A stretch of 64,000 nucleotides of DNA from NCBI GenBank assembly GCA_964525555.1, contig CAZGHN010000010.1:27971-91970 (forward strand). The letters run 5' to 3'. The notes under the pieces are model-generated. The model saw only the letters and a program-made list of their open reading frames with translations. It searched no databases and was not told where the DNA came from. How positions within the stretch are numbered: position 1 is the first letter of the stretch; each line of letters opens with the position of its first letter. This document shows positions 53,081 through 61,910 of the stretch, one piece after another. A program made the translations under genes and the position numbers. The DNA is from JAFGHJ01 sp964525555. GTDB lineage: Bacteria; Hydrothermota; UBA3072.

Positions 53081-54310
53081 TTATTCTTTAGTTAAATCCC
53101 CTGTCAAGCGTTTAATTTTATAAACGGATAGATACCAGTCAAAGCGAGCCTGTGTCATAGAATATTCTGCCTCGAGTAAATCTTCTTCTGCTTCTAAAAA
53201 TTCTATTATAGAGGCTTCTCCGAGATTGTATCTTTCGCTTGTGGCTTGATGGTTTTCTTTTGCGAATTCTAAAGTTGCGCTGGCAAGTTCTAATTTCTCT
53301 TCTGTCTCTTGAAAGCTTAAAAATTCGTCTTCTACAACAACTTTTAATTCTCTGGCTCTGTCGCGTGAGTTTATATCAGCTAAGTCCTTTTCAAGGCGTT
53401 TTACCGTGAATTTATTAAATCGAGAAAAACCTGTAAATATAGGAACTGTGACAGTTAATCCGATTGAATAATCATAATTGTCCTGTAAGACTGATGCGCT
53501 GGGGAAATCATCTCCTAAATACTGAAAACTTCCGAAAAAAGAGACAGAAAAGAGGTCTTCTGTTGAGGTTCCCAAAAGGTTGTATTTTGCGGCATTGCTT
53601 TCCGATTTATACTTATTGTATAGTGGGTCGGTTTGCATTGCCAGATATTGGATTGAATCTTTAGAAGGAATTTCGAATTCTATTTCAGGTTCCGTGAGCA
53701 TCAGAGAATCTTCTGCGGTTAGACCTAAAATATTGTCAAGCGTCAAAGCAGAAACTCTTGCCTGTTTCTTTGTGTCGAGGAGATTGATTTTCGACTGGAA
53801 ATGATCAACCTTTGCTTTCAATACTTCTGCATTTGACGCGAGCCCCAGAGCCCTTCTTTCTTCAACAAGATTTAAGTTTTTTTCCGTCCGGTTCACCCCC
53901 GCAATTCTGCTTTCGAGTAGTTTTCGTGTCATCAATGTCTTCAAGTACACAAGAGCAATATCGTAAATAACACTATTTCTCGTATCAATAAAGGAGTAGT
54001 AAGCCGAGCTGTTTCTATAATGAGTTCTCATCGATGTAAATATATCGTCAGGACCTAATTCCCAGGTGGCAGAAATGCTATAACCGCTGGTTGTATCGAT
54101 AGAATTAATACCCTGTATTTCACTGCGGGTTTTCATCCAGCTGTATCCTCCGATTATTTGCGGTAGCATGTTGGAATACACAAGAGAGTTTGTTTTTTGT
54201 TCTATGAAAAAGTTCTTCTTGGCTTTGAGATATACAGGATTTTCTTCCAGTCCCATTTCTATTGCATCTTCCAATGTTAAATTTAACGCGAGCAATAATA
54301 CAATAATCAC
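53081..54310 (-). CDS. TolC-family outer-membrane efflux protein
   Basis: 409 aa. Signal peptide (VLLLALNL), then two OEP repeats of long amphipathic helices and short strands: LTLEDAIEMGLEENPVYLKAKKNF near residue 12 and ARFDWYLSVYKIKRLTGDL at the end are typical. Forms a trimeric exit duct with the MacA-like adaptor. Start is GTG at 54310, one base after the ATPase gene stop. Confidence 0.88.
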   Translation of the reverse strand: MIIVLLLALNLTLEDAIEMGLEENPVYLKAKKNFFIEQKTNSLVYSNMLPQIIGGYSWMKTRSEIQGINSIDTTSGYSISATWELGPDDIFTSMRTHYRNSSAYYSFIDTRNSVIYDIALVYLKTLMTRKLLESRIAGVNRTEKNLNLVEERRALGLASNAEVLKAKVDHFQSKINLLDTKKQARVSALTLDNILGLTAEDSLMLTEPEIEFEIPSKDSIQYLAMQTDPLYNKYKSESNAAKYNLLGTSTEDLFSVSFFGSFQYLGDDFPSASVLQDNYDYSIGLTVTVPIFTGFSRFNKFTVKRLEKDLADINSRDRARELKVVVEDEFLSFQETEEKLELASATLEFAKENHQATSERYNLGEASIIEFLEAEEDLLEAEYSMTQARFDWYLSVYKIKRLTGDLTKE

Positions 54311-54311
54311 A

Positions 54312-54989
54312 TCAGCCCCCTTCGATTTCTCCGTCTCTTATCTTTATAATTCTCCCTGCTTTTTTTGCCAGTTCCGTCTCGTGGGTTATCAAAATAATTG
54401 TCTTTCCGGCTTTACTTAAGTCCTCGAATATGGAAAATATCGATTCGCCTGTTTTGGTATCGAGGTTGCCTGTTGGTTCATCTGCAAGAATAAGATTCGG
54501 GTTGCCTACCAGGGCTCTCGCGATAGCTACTCTCTGGCGTTCACCGCCTGAGAGCTCAGTCGGCAGGTGGTTCTTTCTATGGGTTATCCCGACCTTTTCT
54601 AAGGCTTCCATAACCTTCTCGTTCTTATTATTTTCGTCAGAGTTACGATAATAAAGAGGTAATTTAACATTCTCAAGAACTTTCTCACGGGGCAACAAAT
54701 AAAAGAATTGGAACACGAATCCTATTTCTCTGTTTCTGAACGCGGAAAGTTGATCATCCGAATAAGTCGACACTTCTTTTCCTTTATATAGATATTCTCC
54801 GTTTGTGGGCAGGTCGAGACATCCTAATATGTGTAATAGTGTAGATTTGCCGGATCCGGAAGGACCTATAATGGAAACAAATTCTCCTTCTTTTATTTTA
54901 AGGGACATTTTTTTTATGGCTACAACTTTTTCCTCGCCCATATCATATTCTTTTCTTACGTTTATTGTTTCTATTAGAATATTACTCAT
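54312..54989 (-). CDS. MacB/LolD-type ABC transporter ATP-binding protein
   Basis: 225 aa. Walker A GPSGSGKSTLLH near residue 40, signature LSGGERQRVAIARAL near 142, Walker B NLILADEPTGNLD near 162 and the FVFQFFYLLP Q-loop of the MacB/LolD class. Powers the permease that precedes it; overlaps that gene by 8 bp. Confidence 0.93.
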   Translation of the reverse strand: MSNILIETINVRKEYDMGEEKVVAIKKMSLKIKEGEFVSIIGPSGSGKSTLLHILGCLDLPTNGEYLYKGKEVSTYSDDQLSAFRNREIGFVFQFFYLLPREKVLENVKLPLYYRNSDENNKNEKVMEALEKVGITHRKNHLPTELSGGERQRVAIARALVGNPNLILADEPTGNLDTKTGESIFSIFEDLSKAGKTIILITHETELAKKAGRIIKIRDGEIEGG

Positions 54990-56217
54990 AACGCAAACAC
55001 TCCACTGGTTTTAAATTTGCCGCTTTTTTTGCAGGAAAATATCCTGAAATAACCGAAATAACAAGAAGAACGATAACTGTAATCACGGGTATCTCATAGG
55101 ACATCGTAGGCTTACCTATAAATTCAAATATACCCGTTTCGGGTATAAAAGAACAGAACCATACGAGTGAAAAACTGAAGAAGAGTCCCGCCGCACCGCC
55201 AATTGCCGATAGCAAAAGTGATTCTAAAAGAAATTGTCGCAGGATATCACTTTTCCTCGCCCCAACGGAACGTTTTATTCCTATTTCTCTCGTTCTTTCA
55301 TCAACGATAAAGTACATAATATTTGCAATTGCAGCTCCTGCTATTAGCAGAGTCATAGCTCCCACAATGGTCAGGAAATATTCAATTCCTTTCATTGCCT
55401 TGTCCGTCATTCTTTCTTGTTCCGCCACATCCCATGTGCCCAGCGCTTCCTTGTCTTCAGGGTCAAATTTGTATTTTTCTCCAAGCACCTCGCTAATTTC
55501 TTCCTGGGCTTTTTTTGACAGGTCGGCAGACACAGGCTGATAAACCATGTTGTTTATGTAGAGCCAGCCGTACATAGTTTTAAAAGTCGTGTAAGGAATA
55601 AAAACGGCGCTCTGATCGCTACCGGAGTAAGAACTATTCTGTACTTTTTTCTTCATTACTCCGATGACTGTAAAGGGGATTCCGTTTAAAAGAACCCTCT
55701 TGCCGATAGCATCTTCTTGCCCGAATATTTTTTCTTTTTCTTCATTCCCGAGAAAAATAACTCTCCTTCTTTTTTCCACGTCCAGTTTGTTAAGAAATCT
55801 TCCTTTTTCTGGTTTGATAGACCTCATCATTCCATATGAAGGATTTACTCCGCAGACCTTAGCGTTACGGAGCAGTTCTCCGTATTTTATAGGTTGTCCC
55901 CAGTGTATATATTCCGGAGATGCTTTTTCAATTATATCGATCCTCTCTTTTAGGAGTTCTGCGTCTTCGGGAACAAATCTAATCCTTCTGCCGATACCCA
56001 GACCTCTGTAAGGAACACTTGTCTGGCCGGGCCAGAGTATGCCGATATGTTCACCCAGACCCTTAAGACCCTTTTTTACCTGGACCATAACGCCTACGCC
56101 GAAGGCCATGTTAAGAACAATCGCAGTAGTTCCCCATGATATGCCGAATATAACCAGGAAAAACCTCATTTTGTAGGCTCTAAAATCCTGGCCTAATTGA
56201 GTCAATACTCGTTTCAT
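54982..56217 (-). CDS. MacB-type FtsX-family permease
   Basis: 411 aa. One N-terminal helix (about 18-38), a large periplasmic MacB_PCD domain (about 40-270) and three C-terminal helices (about 280-300, 335-360, 372-395) with RTREIGIKRSVGARKSDILRQF typical of FtsX domains. A mechanotransmission ABC permease whose ATPase is a separate chain here. Overlaps the adaptor gene by 4 bp. Confidence 0.92.
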   Translation of the reverse strand: MKRVLTQLGQDFRAYKMRFFLVIFGISWGTTAIVLNMAFGVGVMVQVKKGLKGLGEHIGILWPGQTSVPYRGLGIGRRIRFVPEDAELLKERIDIIEKASPEYIHWGQPIKYGELLRNAKVCGVNPSYGMMRSIKPEKGRFLNKLDVEKRRRVIFLGNEEKEKIFGQEDAIGKRVLLNGIPFTVIGVMKKKVQNSSYSGSDQSAVFIPYTTFKTMYGWLYINNMVYQPVSADLSKKAQEEISEVLGEKYKFDPEDKEALGTWDVAEQERMTDKAMKGIEYFLTIVGAMTLLIAGAAIANIMYFIVDERTREIGIKRSVGARKSDILRQFLLESLLLSAIGGAAGLFFSFSLVWFCSFIPETGIFEFIGKPTMSYEIPVITVIVLLVISVISGYFPAKKAANLKPVECLRYE

Positions 56218-57275
56218 TTTTGTATCGTTTCTCCTTCTTTTAAACCGGAAACAACTTCGATATTTAACCCATCAGATAAACCGATTTCAACATCCCTCTT
56301 TTCTCCGTTCGCAAGATTGACGTATGTTTTTTCCTCTTCAAATTTTACAGCACCTTCAGGTATAACCAGTACATCGTTACGTTCGTTAATGATAATATCG
56401 GCGGTTGCCGAATATCCTATTCTAAGGGGTTTATTTCCCTTTTCTGTAACTATTATCTCAATGTCAAAAACTGTTGCTCCTTCCTTATTGCGTGCTTTAG
56501 GAGCGATAATATCTATTATTCCATAAACCTCTTCATCGGGTATGGCTCCCACGGTAATTTTTGCTTTCATTCCTTCTTCCAGTCTTCCCACATCGATTTC
56601 ATCGACAGTTCCCTTGAATAATAAATCTTGAAGACGTGCAATTTTCATAAGCTCAGTACCCGGTTGGTAAGATGTAAGCGGAACTACGGGGTCCCCGATG
56701 CTAACTTGTCTCGAAAGGATTGTTCCGGAGACGGGCGAACGGATTATGGCGTCGAGTGCAATCCCTCCGACTCTCGCCTTACCTTTTTCCATTAGATCCA
56801 AACTCTGCCTTGCAAGGTCGTAAACGGATTGCGCTTCCTGGAGATCCTGCTGCATATTTTCGTATTCCTTATCCGAAATCAAACCTTTTTCGAAAAGAGC
56901 TTTTTTCCTCTCGATGTCTTTTTTCGCATTTTCCAATCTGATTTCCGAGACTTTGACTTCTTTTCGTACCGATGCAAGTTCAAAGGGGGTTGGCGTGGGG
57001 TCGATTTCAAAGAGGGGGTTGCCCTTTTTAACCACATCACCCATTTCGACAAACACTTTCTTTATTACTCCTGAAAACTTCGATTTTACACTTGTCTCAT
57101 ACTTAACCTCAATAGTGCCGAGAGCAACAGCAACGTCCTTAATATCACCTTTTTCGACAACTATAGTTGGGATTTCCTCGCTACCATTCCTTTTGTGACT
57201 CATAGCAGACAAAAGGACTACAAACAAAAAAACTGATATAGATATAAATACAAGCTTCTTTTTTCGAGACATCAT
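56214..57275 (-). CDS. MacA/HlyD-type periplasmic adaptor
   Basis: 353 aa. N-terminal membrane anchor (about 6-25), lipoyl halves around a helical hairpin (LFEKGLISDKEYENMQQDLQEAQSVYDLARQSL) and the barrel-sandwich motif IIRSPVSGTILSRQVSIGDPV near 168; beta-barrel and membrane-proximal domains follow. Bridges the MacB permease and TolC-like duct. ATGs at 57275 and 57272, both after GGAGGG. Confidence 0.9.
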   Translation of the reverse strand: MMSRKKKLVFISISVFLFVVLLSAMSHKRNGSEEIPTIVVEKGDIKDVAVALGTIEVKYETSVKSKFSGVIKKVFVEMGDVVKKGNPLFEIDPTPTPFELASVRKEVKVSEIRLENAKKDIERKKALFEKGLISDKEYENMQQDLQEAQSVYDLARQSLDLMEKGKARVGGIALDAIIRSPVSGTILSRQVSIGDPVVPLTSYQPGTELMKIARLQDLLFKGTVDEIDVGRLEEGMKAKITVGAIPDEEVYGIIDIIAPKARNKEGATVFDIEIIVTEKGNKPLRIGYSATADIIINERNDVLVIPEGAVKFEEEKTYVNLANGEKRDVEIGLSDGLNIEVVSGLKEGETIQK

Positions 57276-57286
57276 TTACCCTCCTT

Positions 57287-57406
57287 TTAAAACGAAATAA
57301 AATATAGCTTTTTGTCTCTTTTTCTGTTTGACGAGCATCTTACGTGAAAAGTTTCAACCTTCTGCATTTTATGTATATACAAAAAATCCTCTAAAAAATT
57401 CAACAT
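57287..57406 (-). CDS. Putative 39-aa leader ORF of the efflux operon
   Basis: Minus-strand ORF with a good ribosome site (GTAGGAGG, 8 bases before ATG) inside the 190-nt leader. Product begins MLNFLEDFLYIHKMQKVETF and has a basic middle (SSNRKRDKK). It ends 11 bp before the adaptor start, overlapping none. Could regulate efflux expression by attenuation or be a small protein; no homologue recognised. Confidence 0.45.
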   Translation of the reverse strand: MLNFLEDFLYIHKMQKVETFHVRCSSNRKRDKKLYFISF

Positions 57407-57444
57407 AAACAAATCCTCCTACTATTCTAATTCTTAAAATTCAA

Positions 57445-57499
57445 TTGTATTATTGAATTAATACAAAAGCAATATAAGGCAATTTGTGCGTTTTGTCAA
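57445..57499 (-). promoter_or_regulatory. Promoter and palindromic operator of the efflux operon
   Basis: Minus strand: TTGACA (57499-57494), 17 bp, TATATT (57476-57471). Just downstream, over the start point, is TTGTATTA-N6-TAATACAA (57445-57466), 8-bp arms. The size fits a TetR/MarR-like dimer site. It differs from the BlaI operator, and no candidate repressor lies in the window. Confidence 0.75.
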
Positions 57500-57520
57500 G
57501 GGGAAAAGATCCTTCAGATC

Positions 57521-57650
57521 GGTTGAATTGTTGAATAGTTGAATGGTTGAATAGGGAAAAACAAAAAGAAAATCTTTGTCTTCTTTGTGGCTTTATTTGA
57601 GTTAAAAAAGCTGGCAGCCGACAGCAAAAAATCTCTGTGTTCTCTGTAGC
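57521..57650. repeat. Intergenic words between the efflux operon and glyA
   Basis: 57521-57553 repeats a 9-10-bp unit TTGAATNGT about four times (GAATTGTTGAATAGTTGAAT). Then CTTTGTCTTCTTTGTGGC (57574-57591, reverse CACAAAG-type), AGCTGGCAGCCGACAGC (57609-57625) and TCTCTGTGTTCTCTGTAGC (57632-57650). No gene in 57500-57681. Confidence 0.6.
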
Positions 57651-57681
57651 AAATATTTTTTTGCAGATAGGTTTTTCCACC

Positions 57682-57709
57682 TTGACAAGGTATGGTATCA
57701 AAATATAAT
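57682..57709 (+). promoter_or_regulatory. Sigma70-type promoter of glyA
   Basis: TTGACA (57682-57687), 16 bp, TATAAT (57704-57709): both boxes consensus. Leader of about 50 nt; no glycine or other riboswitch fold recognised in it. Confidence 0.85.
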
Positions 57710-57765
57710 AAGTTCGTAGAAGATAAATTATTAGAGTGAAATTGTAAAAAGAGGTATTTGGAGAA

Positions 57766-59028
57766 ATGGGTGAATTATATAAAACAGATCCGGAAGTTTA
57801 CAAAGCCATAATTGGTGAGGCTAACAGAGAGCATGAAAATCTTGAGTTGATAGCTTCCGAGAATTTTGTATCCAGGGCAGTTCTTGAAGCTATGGGTTCT
57901 GTGATGACGAATAAATATGCAGAGGGTTATCCGGGCAAGAGATATTATGGTGGTTGTAGGTGGATGGATGTTGTCGAAAATCTTGCTATAGAAAGGGCGA
58001 AAAAACTATTTGGTGCCGAACATGTAAATGTTCAGCCTAATTCAGGAGTTCCAGCCAATATGGCGATATATTCTGCATTGCTTGACCCAGGAGATTTGTT
58101 TTTCGGTCTTTCTCTTTCTCATGGAGGTCACCTTTCGCACGGCTATAAGGTAAGTTTTACGGGTATCTTCTGGGAAACTTATCAATATACTGTTGATCCC
58201 GAAACAGAGCAGATAAATTATTCTAATCTTCTCGAGCTTGCCAGAGAGAAAAGACCCAAGTTAATAATGACAGGTGCTTCTGCATATCCAAGAACTCTGC
58301 ACTGGGATAAATTCAAAGAAATTTGTGATGAGGTAGGAGCATATCTTGTTGCTGATATTGCCCATATTGCTGGTCTTGTCGTTGCCGGAGAACATCCTTC
58401 GCCTATACCTTATGCGGAGGCAGTATCAACTACGACCCATAAAACACTTAGGGGTCCACGAAGTGCTATAATACTCTGTAAGGAAAAATGGGCGAAAGCT
58501 ATAGATAAAGCCGTTTTTCCGGGCCTGCAGGGAGGGCCTCACATGCACACGATAGCAGGTAAAGCGGTTGCTTTCAAAGAAGCGCTCTCGCCAGATTTTA
58601 AAAGATACCAGCATCAAATAGTATTGAATGCAAAAGCATTTGAAGAAGAGTTTAAAAAATTAGGATGGAGACTTGTTGCCGGCGGTACCGATACGCATTT
58701 AATACTTGTCGACGTTAAAAGCAATGGTATTACTGGAAAGCAAGCTGAAGAAGCTCTTGATAGAGCAAAAATAACGGTAAATAAGAATACGATTCCGTTT
58801 GACAAGGAAAAGCCTTTTATAGCGAGCGGAATAAGAATAGGCACACCTGCTCTTACATCCAGGGGCATAAAAGAAGGAGAGATAAAGAAAATAGCACAGT
58901 TGATCGATAAGGTTTTGAGTAACATAGATAATGAAAAAATAGTTGAAGAAGTAAAAGGCGAAGTTAAAGAAATCGCCGAAGAATTTCCTTTATACCCGAA
59001 AATAAGAAAAGGAAGAAAGGAGGACTGA
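57766..59028 (+). CDS. glyA: Serine hydroxymethyltransferase
   Basis: 420-aa fold-type I PLP enzyme converting serine and tetrahydrofolate to glycine and methylene-THF. NLELIASENFVS near residue 25, MTNKYAEGYPGKRYYGG near 46, and the PLP lysine K226 in STTTHKTLRGPR are conserved. Its stop overlaps the next ATG (TGATG), tying it to the aminotransferase. Confidence 0.97.
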   Translation: MGELYKTDPEVYKAIIGEANREHENLELIASENFVSRAVLEAMGSVMTNKYAEGYPGKRYYGGCRWMDVVENLAIERAKKLFGAEHVNVQPNSGVPANMAIYSALLDPGDLFFGLSLSHGGHLSHGYKVSFTGIFWETYQYTVDPETEQINYSNLLELAREKRPKLIMTGASAYPRTLHWDKFKEICDEVGAYLVADIAHIAGLVVAGEHPSPIPYAEAVSTTTHKTLRGPRSAIILCKEKWAKAIDKAVFPGLQGGPHMHTIAGKAVAFKEALSPDFKRYQHQIVLNAKAFEEEFKKLGWRLVAGGTDTHLILVDVKSNGITGKQAEEALDRAKITVNKNTIPFDKEKPFIASGIRIGTPALTSRGIKEGEIKKIAQLIDKVLSNIDNEKIVEEVKGEVKEIAEEFPLYPKIRKGRKED

Positions 59029-60095
59029 TGTACAGGAAATTATTTATTCCCGGCCCGACCGAAGTTAGAGAAGATGTAAGAAAAGCAATGGATTTTCCAA
59101 TGTTTGGACATAGAATGCCGGAGACTTCGGAACTGATGGATCAAACCGTATCCAAGCTAAAAAAGGTTCTTTTCACAGATAATTTTATCATTTTAGGAAC
59201 TTGTTCCGGAACCGGTTTGATGGAAGCTGGAGTCAGAAATTGTGTTAAAAAAGGAGCTCTTCACAGCATATGCGGAGCTTTCGGAAAAAGATGGGCGGGA
59301 ATATCAAAAAGCTGTAAAAAAGATCATGAAGTTTTAGAGTATGAATGGGGTAAGGGTATTTCGCCGGAAGACATAGAAGAAAAACTTAAAACTGGTAAAT
59401 TCGATGCTGTCTTTATGACGCATAACGAAACTTCAACCGGTGTTATTAATCCTTTGAAGGAAGTAGCGGAAGTTGTAAGCCAGTATCCTGATGTTATTTT
59501 ATGTGTAGATGCTGTATCTTCAATGGCTGGTACTGAAATTAGAGTTGACGATTGGGGTGTTGATTATGTTGTTGCTTCGGTACAGAAATGCTTTGCTCTT
59601 CCTCCGGGATTGGCGGTTGCATCTGTAAGTGAAAAAGCGATGCAGCGTTCTGCTGAAGTGGATGATAAAGGGTATTATTTCGATTTTCTTGAGCATAAGA
59701 AATACTGGGATAAAGCAAAACAGCCGGCCACAACAGGTGCGCTAAATTTGATTGCCGCCCTTAATTACCAATTGGACAAAATAGTAAATAAGGAAGGCAT
59801 AGAAAACCGTTTTAAAAGACATACGGAAATGGCCAATATAGTTCAGGATTGGGCAAGAAAGAATTTCTCACTTTACGCTGACGAAAATAATCTTTCACCC
59901 ACAGTAACCTGTATCAACAATACTAAAGGTATTTCAATCAAAGGTCTCAATGAAGAATTGTCCAAGAGAGGAGCTTACCTTTCTAACGGATATGGCAATT
60001 TGAAGGAAAAGACATTCAGAATAGCGCATATGGGAGATTTAACGGTTGAAGAAATAAAGTGGCTTTTGGGAGAGATTGAGGATATTATTGGATAG
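59028..60095 (+). CDS. Class V aminotransferase (serine/alanine-glyoxylate type)
   Basis: 355-aa fold-type I PLP enzyme. FIPGPTEVREDVRKAM and FGHRMPE at the N-terminus, MTHNETSTGVINPL near 132, CVDAVSSMAGTEI near 160 and PLP Lys187 in VQKCFALPPGLAVAS are the AGXT/SgaA hallmarks. Together with GlyA it would interconvert serine, glycine and glyoxylate or hydroxypyruvate. Exact amino donor cannot be told. Confidence 0.9.
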   Translation: MYRKLFIPGPTEVREDVRKAMDFPMFGHRMPETSELMDQTVSKLKKVLFTDNFIILGTCSGTGLMEAGVRNCVKKGALHSICGAFGKRWAGISKSCKKDHEVLEYEWGKGISPEDIEEKLKTGKFDAVFMTHNETSTGVINPLKEVAEVVSQYPDVILCVDAVSSMAGTEIRVDDWGVDYVVASVQKCFALPPGLAVASVSEKAMQRSAEVDDKGYYFDFLEHKKYWDKAKQPATTGALNLIAALNYQLDKIVNKEGIENRFKRHTEMANIVQDWARKNFSLYADENNLSPTVTCINNTKGISIKGLNEELSKRGAYLSNGYGNLKEKTFRIAHMGDLTVEEIKWLLGEIEDIIG

Positions 60096-60115
60096 GGGGG
60101 AGATTGCAAGATTGG

Positions 60116-60151
60116 AAAAAGGGTCGAGTTTTTTTACTCGACCCTTTTTTT
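60116..60151 (+). terminator. Rho-independent terminator after the glyA operon
   Basis: GGGTCGAGT / ACTCGACCC 9-bp stem (60121-60129 and 60136-60144), T6 loop, A5 before and T7 after. Confidence 0.93.
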
Positions 60152-60246
60152 GTTTATTATTGAAATTTTTTAGGAGTTTTAATAAAGTTAAAAAGAACTC
60201 TTGACATTCAATTCCAATAATTGTAACATTAACGTTAGGAGGGTTA

Positions 60247-61896
60247 ATGATAAAATTCAATTCATTAAAAGTTCAAATTTCTGTGCTTTTAATTGTTATA
60301 ATTTTGGCTATAAATATATCGATATTAGTATCAGCTAACATAATTGTAAAATCAGAGTTTGATACTATTTTGCTGAGTAGAGCAGAAAACATACTTAGGT
60401 CAATTAGTTCTACTCTAGAGTTTAGCTTAGATTCTAAAAACCCCTCTTTTCTAGAATCGACACTTACTGAACTGGCGAAAAGAAAAGACATTCTGTATTT
60501 AAAAGTCTACGATTTATCAGGCAAGACATTTACTAAAATTGAAAAAATTAAGGTAGGAGATACTTTATCAGCTGAGACTATGATTAAATTGAAGGAAGGG
60601 AATAAGAACAAAATTGTTAAGAAAACAGGTGGGCAAATAATAATTGATTGCTATTTCCCTGTTTACGGTGGTATGCGAGAGGACGAGGTGATAGGTGTTT
60701 TTAGGGCGGGGCTTTCTAAACAGGAATCTTTTGCCGTAACAAAGAGGCTTTCATACGCATTGCTCAAGATAATCATTGTTATTAGTATTGTTTCATTGCT
60801 TGCTACTTTAGAATTATTGAATTATTTCTTCAAACCGTTAAATACTGTCAGAGAAAACTTGAAACGTATAGCAGAAGGAAAAGCAGATATTCATGTCAGA
60901 ATATCCGATAAGTTTTTGACTGCGGAGAGTAAAGAGCTTGCAGCTTCTTTTAATCAATTTGTAAATAAATTGGAGCAGGATAAGGACTTAATACGTCAGG
61001 TTGCAGAAAGGATATCTGCGCAGGCTGAAGAACTCTCAGCTTCTGCCGAGGAGATGACAGCTTCCTCAGAAGAAGTTTCTTCCACAATGGAGCAAATTGC
61101 ACACGCTTCTGAGAAACAGGCGCAAGAGTCCCAAATTGCTTCGGGAATGTCTCAGAAAGCTCTTACAGTAGTTCGTCAATCCCTGGATTCTGCACAGGAA
61201 ACTCTGAGCTCTTCGGAAAACATTTCAGAACTTTCGGGAAAAGGCAAAAAATCCTCCGAAGCAGTTAGAGTTGCTATGGATAATGTTACGAATACGATTC
61301 ATGAGTTGGAAGAAGTTATTCAAGGCATAGCACGTTATTCCGAAGAAATTCTCGGAATAACGGAAAAGGTTAGAGAAATAAGTAAGCGAACAAATATTCT
61401 TGCCCTTAATGCTACCATAGAAGCGACTAAAGCCGGTGAAACAGGAAGGGGTTTTGCTGTAGTTGCAGATGAAATAAGAAAACTAGCTAATCAATCTTCA
61501 GAAGCAACTAAGGTAATTTCTGAAATAACAAATGAAATTTCCGGTGTTATAAATTTAGTAACACAGAAAACACAAGAAACAGTTGAGGAAGTTAATAAAG
61601 GTAAGGAGACATCATTGAAATCTGCGGATTTCTTGAAGGATATTGCCGCAGAGATAAATCATATAACTAAAAGAATAAGACAGATTGCGGAGATTAATAA
61701 GAGGGGGGAAGAAGAAGTTAACACAATAACAGAAGCGCTAGAAAACATTGCCGCAATTGCAGAAGAGAATGCTGCTTCTTCAGAAGAGCTTTCCGCCGCA
61801 ATAGAGCAGTTGTCGGCTTCCGTCGAAGAATTGTCAACAACATCTCAAGAGACAGCCGAGATTGCCGAGAATTTGCATAAGATTACAAGTAGTTAG
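60247..61896 (+). CDS. Methyl-accepting chemotaxis protein
   Basis: 549 aa. Membrane helices at about 10-32 and 170-192 enclose a periplasmic sensor of about 135 residues (no family assigned); HAMP at about 193-245 (PLNTVRENLKRIAEGKADIHV); then the coiled signalling domain whose hairpin tip is RTNILALNATIEATKAGETG near 383. Repeated SASAEEMTASSEEV and ASSEELSAAIEQLSAS match adaptation helices. No che genes or flagellar genes are in the window. TTGACA at 60201 and AGGAGGG support the start. Confidence 0.93.
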   Translation: MIKFNSLKVQISVLLIVIILAINISILVSANIIVKSEFDTILLSRAENILRSISSTLEFSLDSKNPSFLESTLTELAKRKDILYLKVYDLSGKTFTKIEKIKVGDTLSAETMIKLKEGNKNKIVKKTGGQIIIDCYFPVYGGMREDEVIGVFRAGLSKQESFAVTKRLSYALLKIIIVISIVSLLATLELLNYFFKPLNTVRENLKRIAEGKADIHVRISDKFLTAESKELAASFNQFVNKLEQDKDLIRQVAERISAQAEELSASAEEMTASSEEVSSTMEQIAHASEKQAQESQIASGMSQKALTVVRQSLDSAQETLSSSENISELSGKGKKSSEAVRVAMDNVTNTIHELEEVIQGIARYSEEILGITEKVREISKRTNILALNATIEATKAGETGRGFAVVADEIRKLANQSSEATKVISEITNEISGVINLVTQKTQETVEEVNKGKETSLKSADFLKDIAAEINHITKRIRQIAEINKRGEEEVNTITEALENIAAIAEENAASSEELSAAIEQLSASVEELSTTSQETAEIAENLHKITSS

Positions 61897-61910
61897 TTAA
61901 TAATGAGATA

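Noticed and set aside
57710..57765. Glycine or THF riboswitch before glyA
   Set aside because: The leader is about 50 nt and shows no aptamer-like helices.
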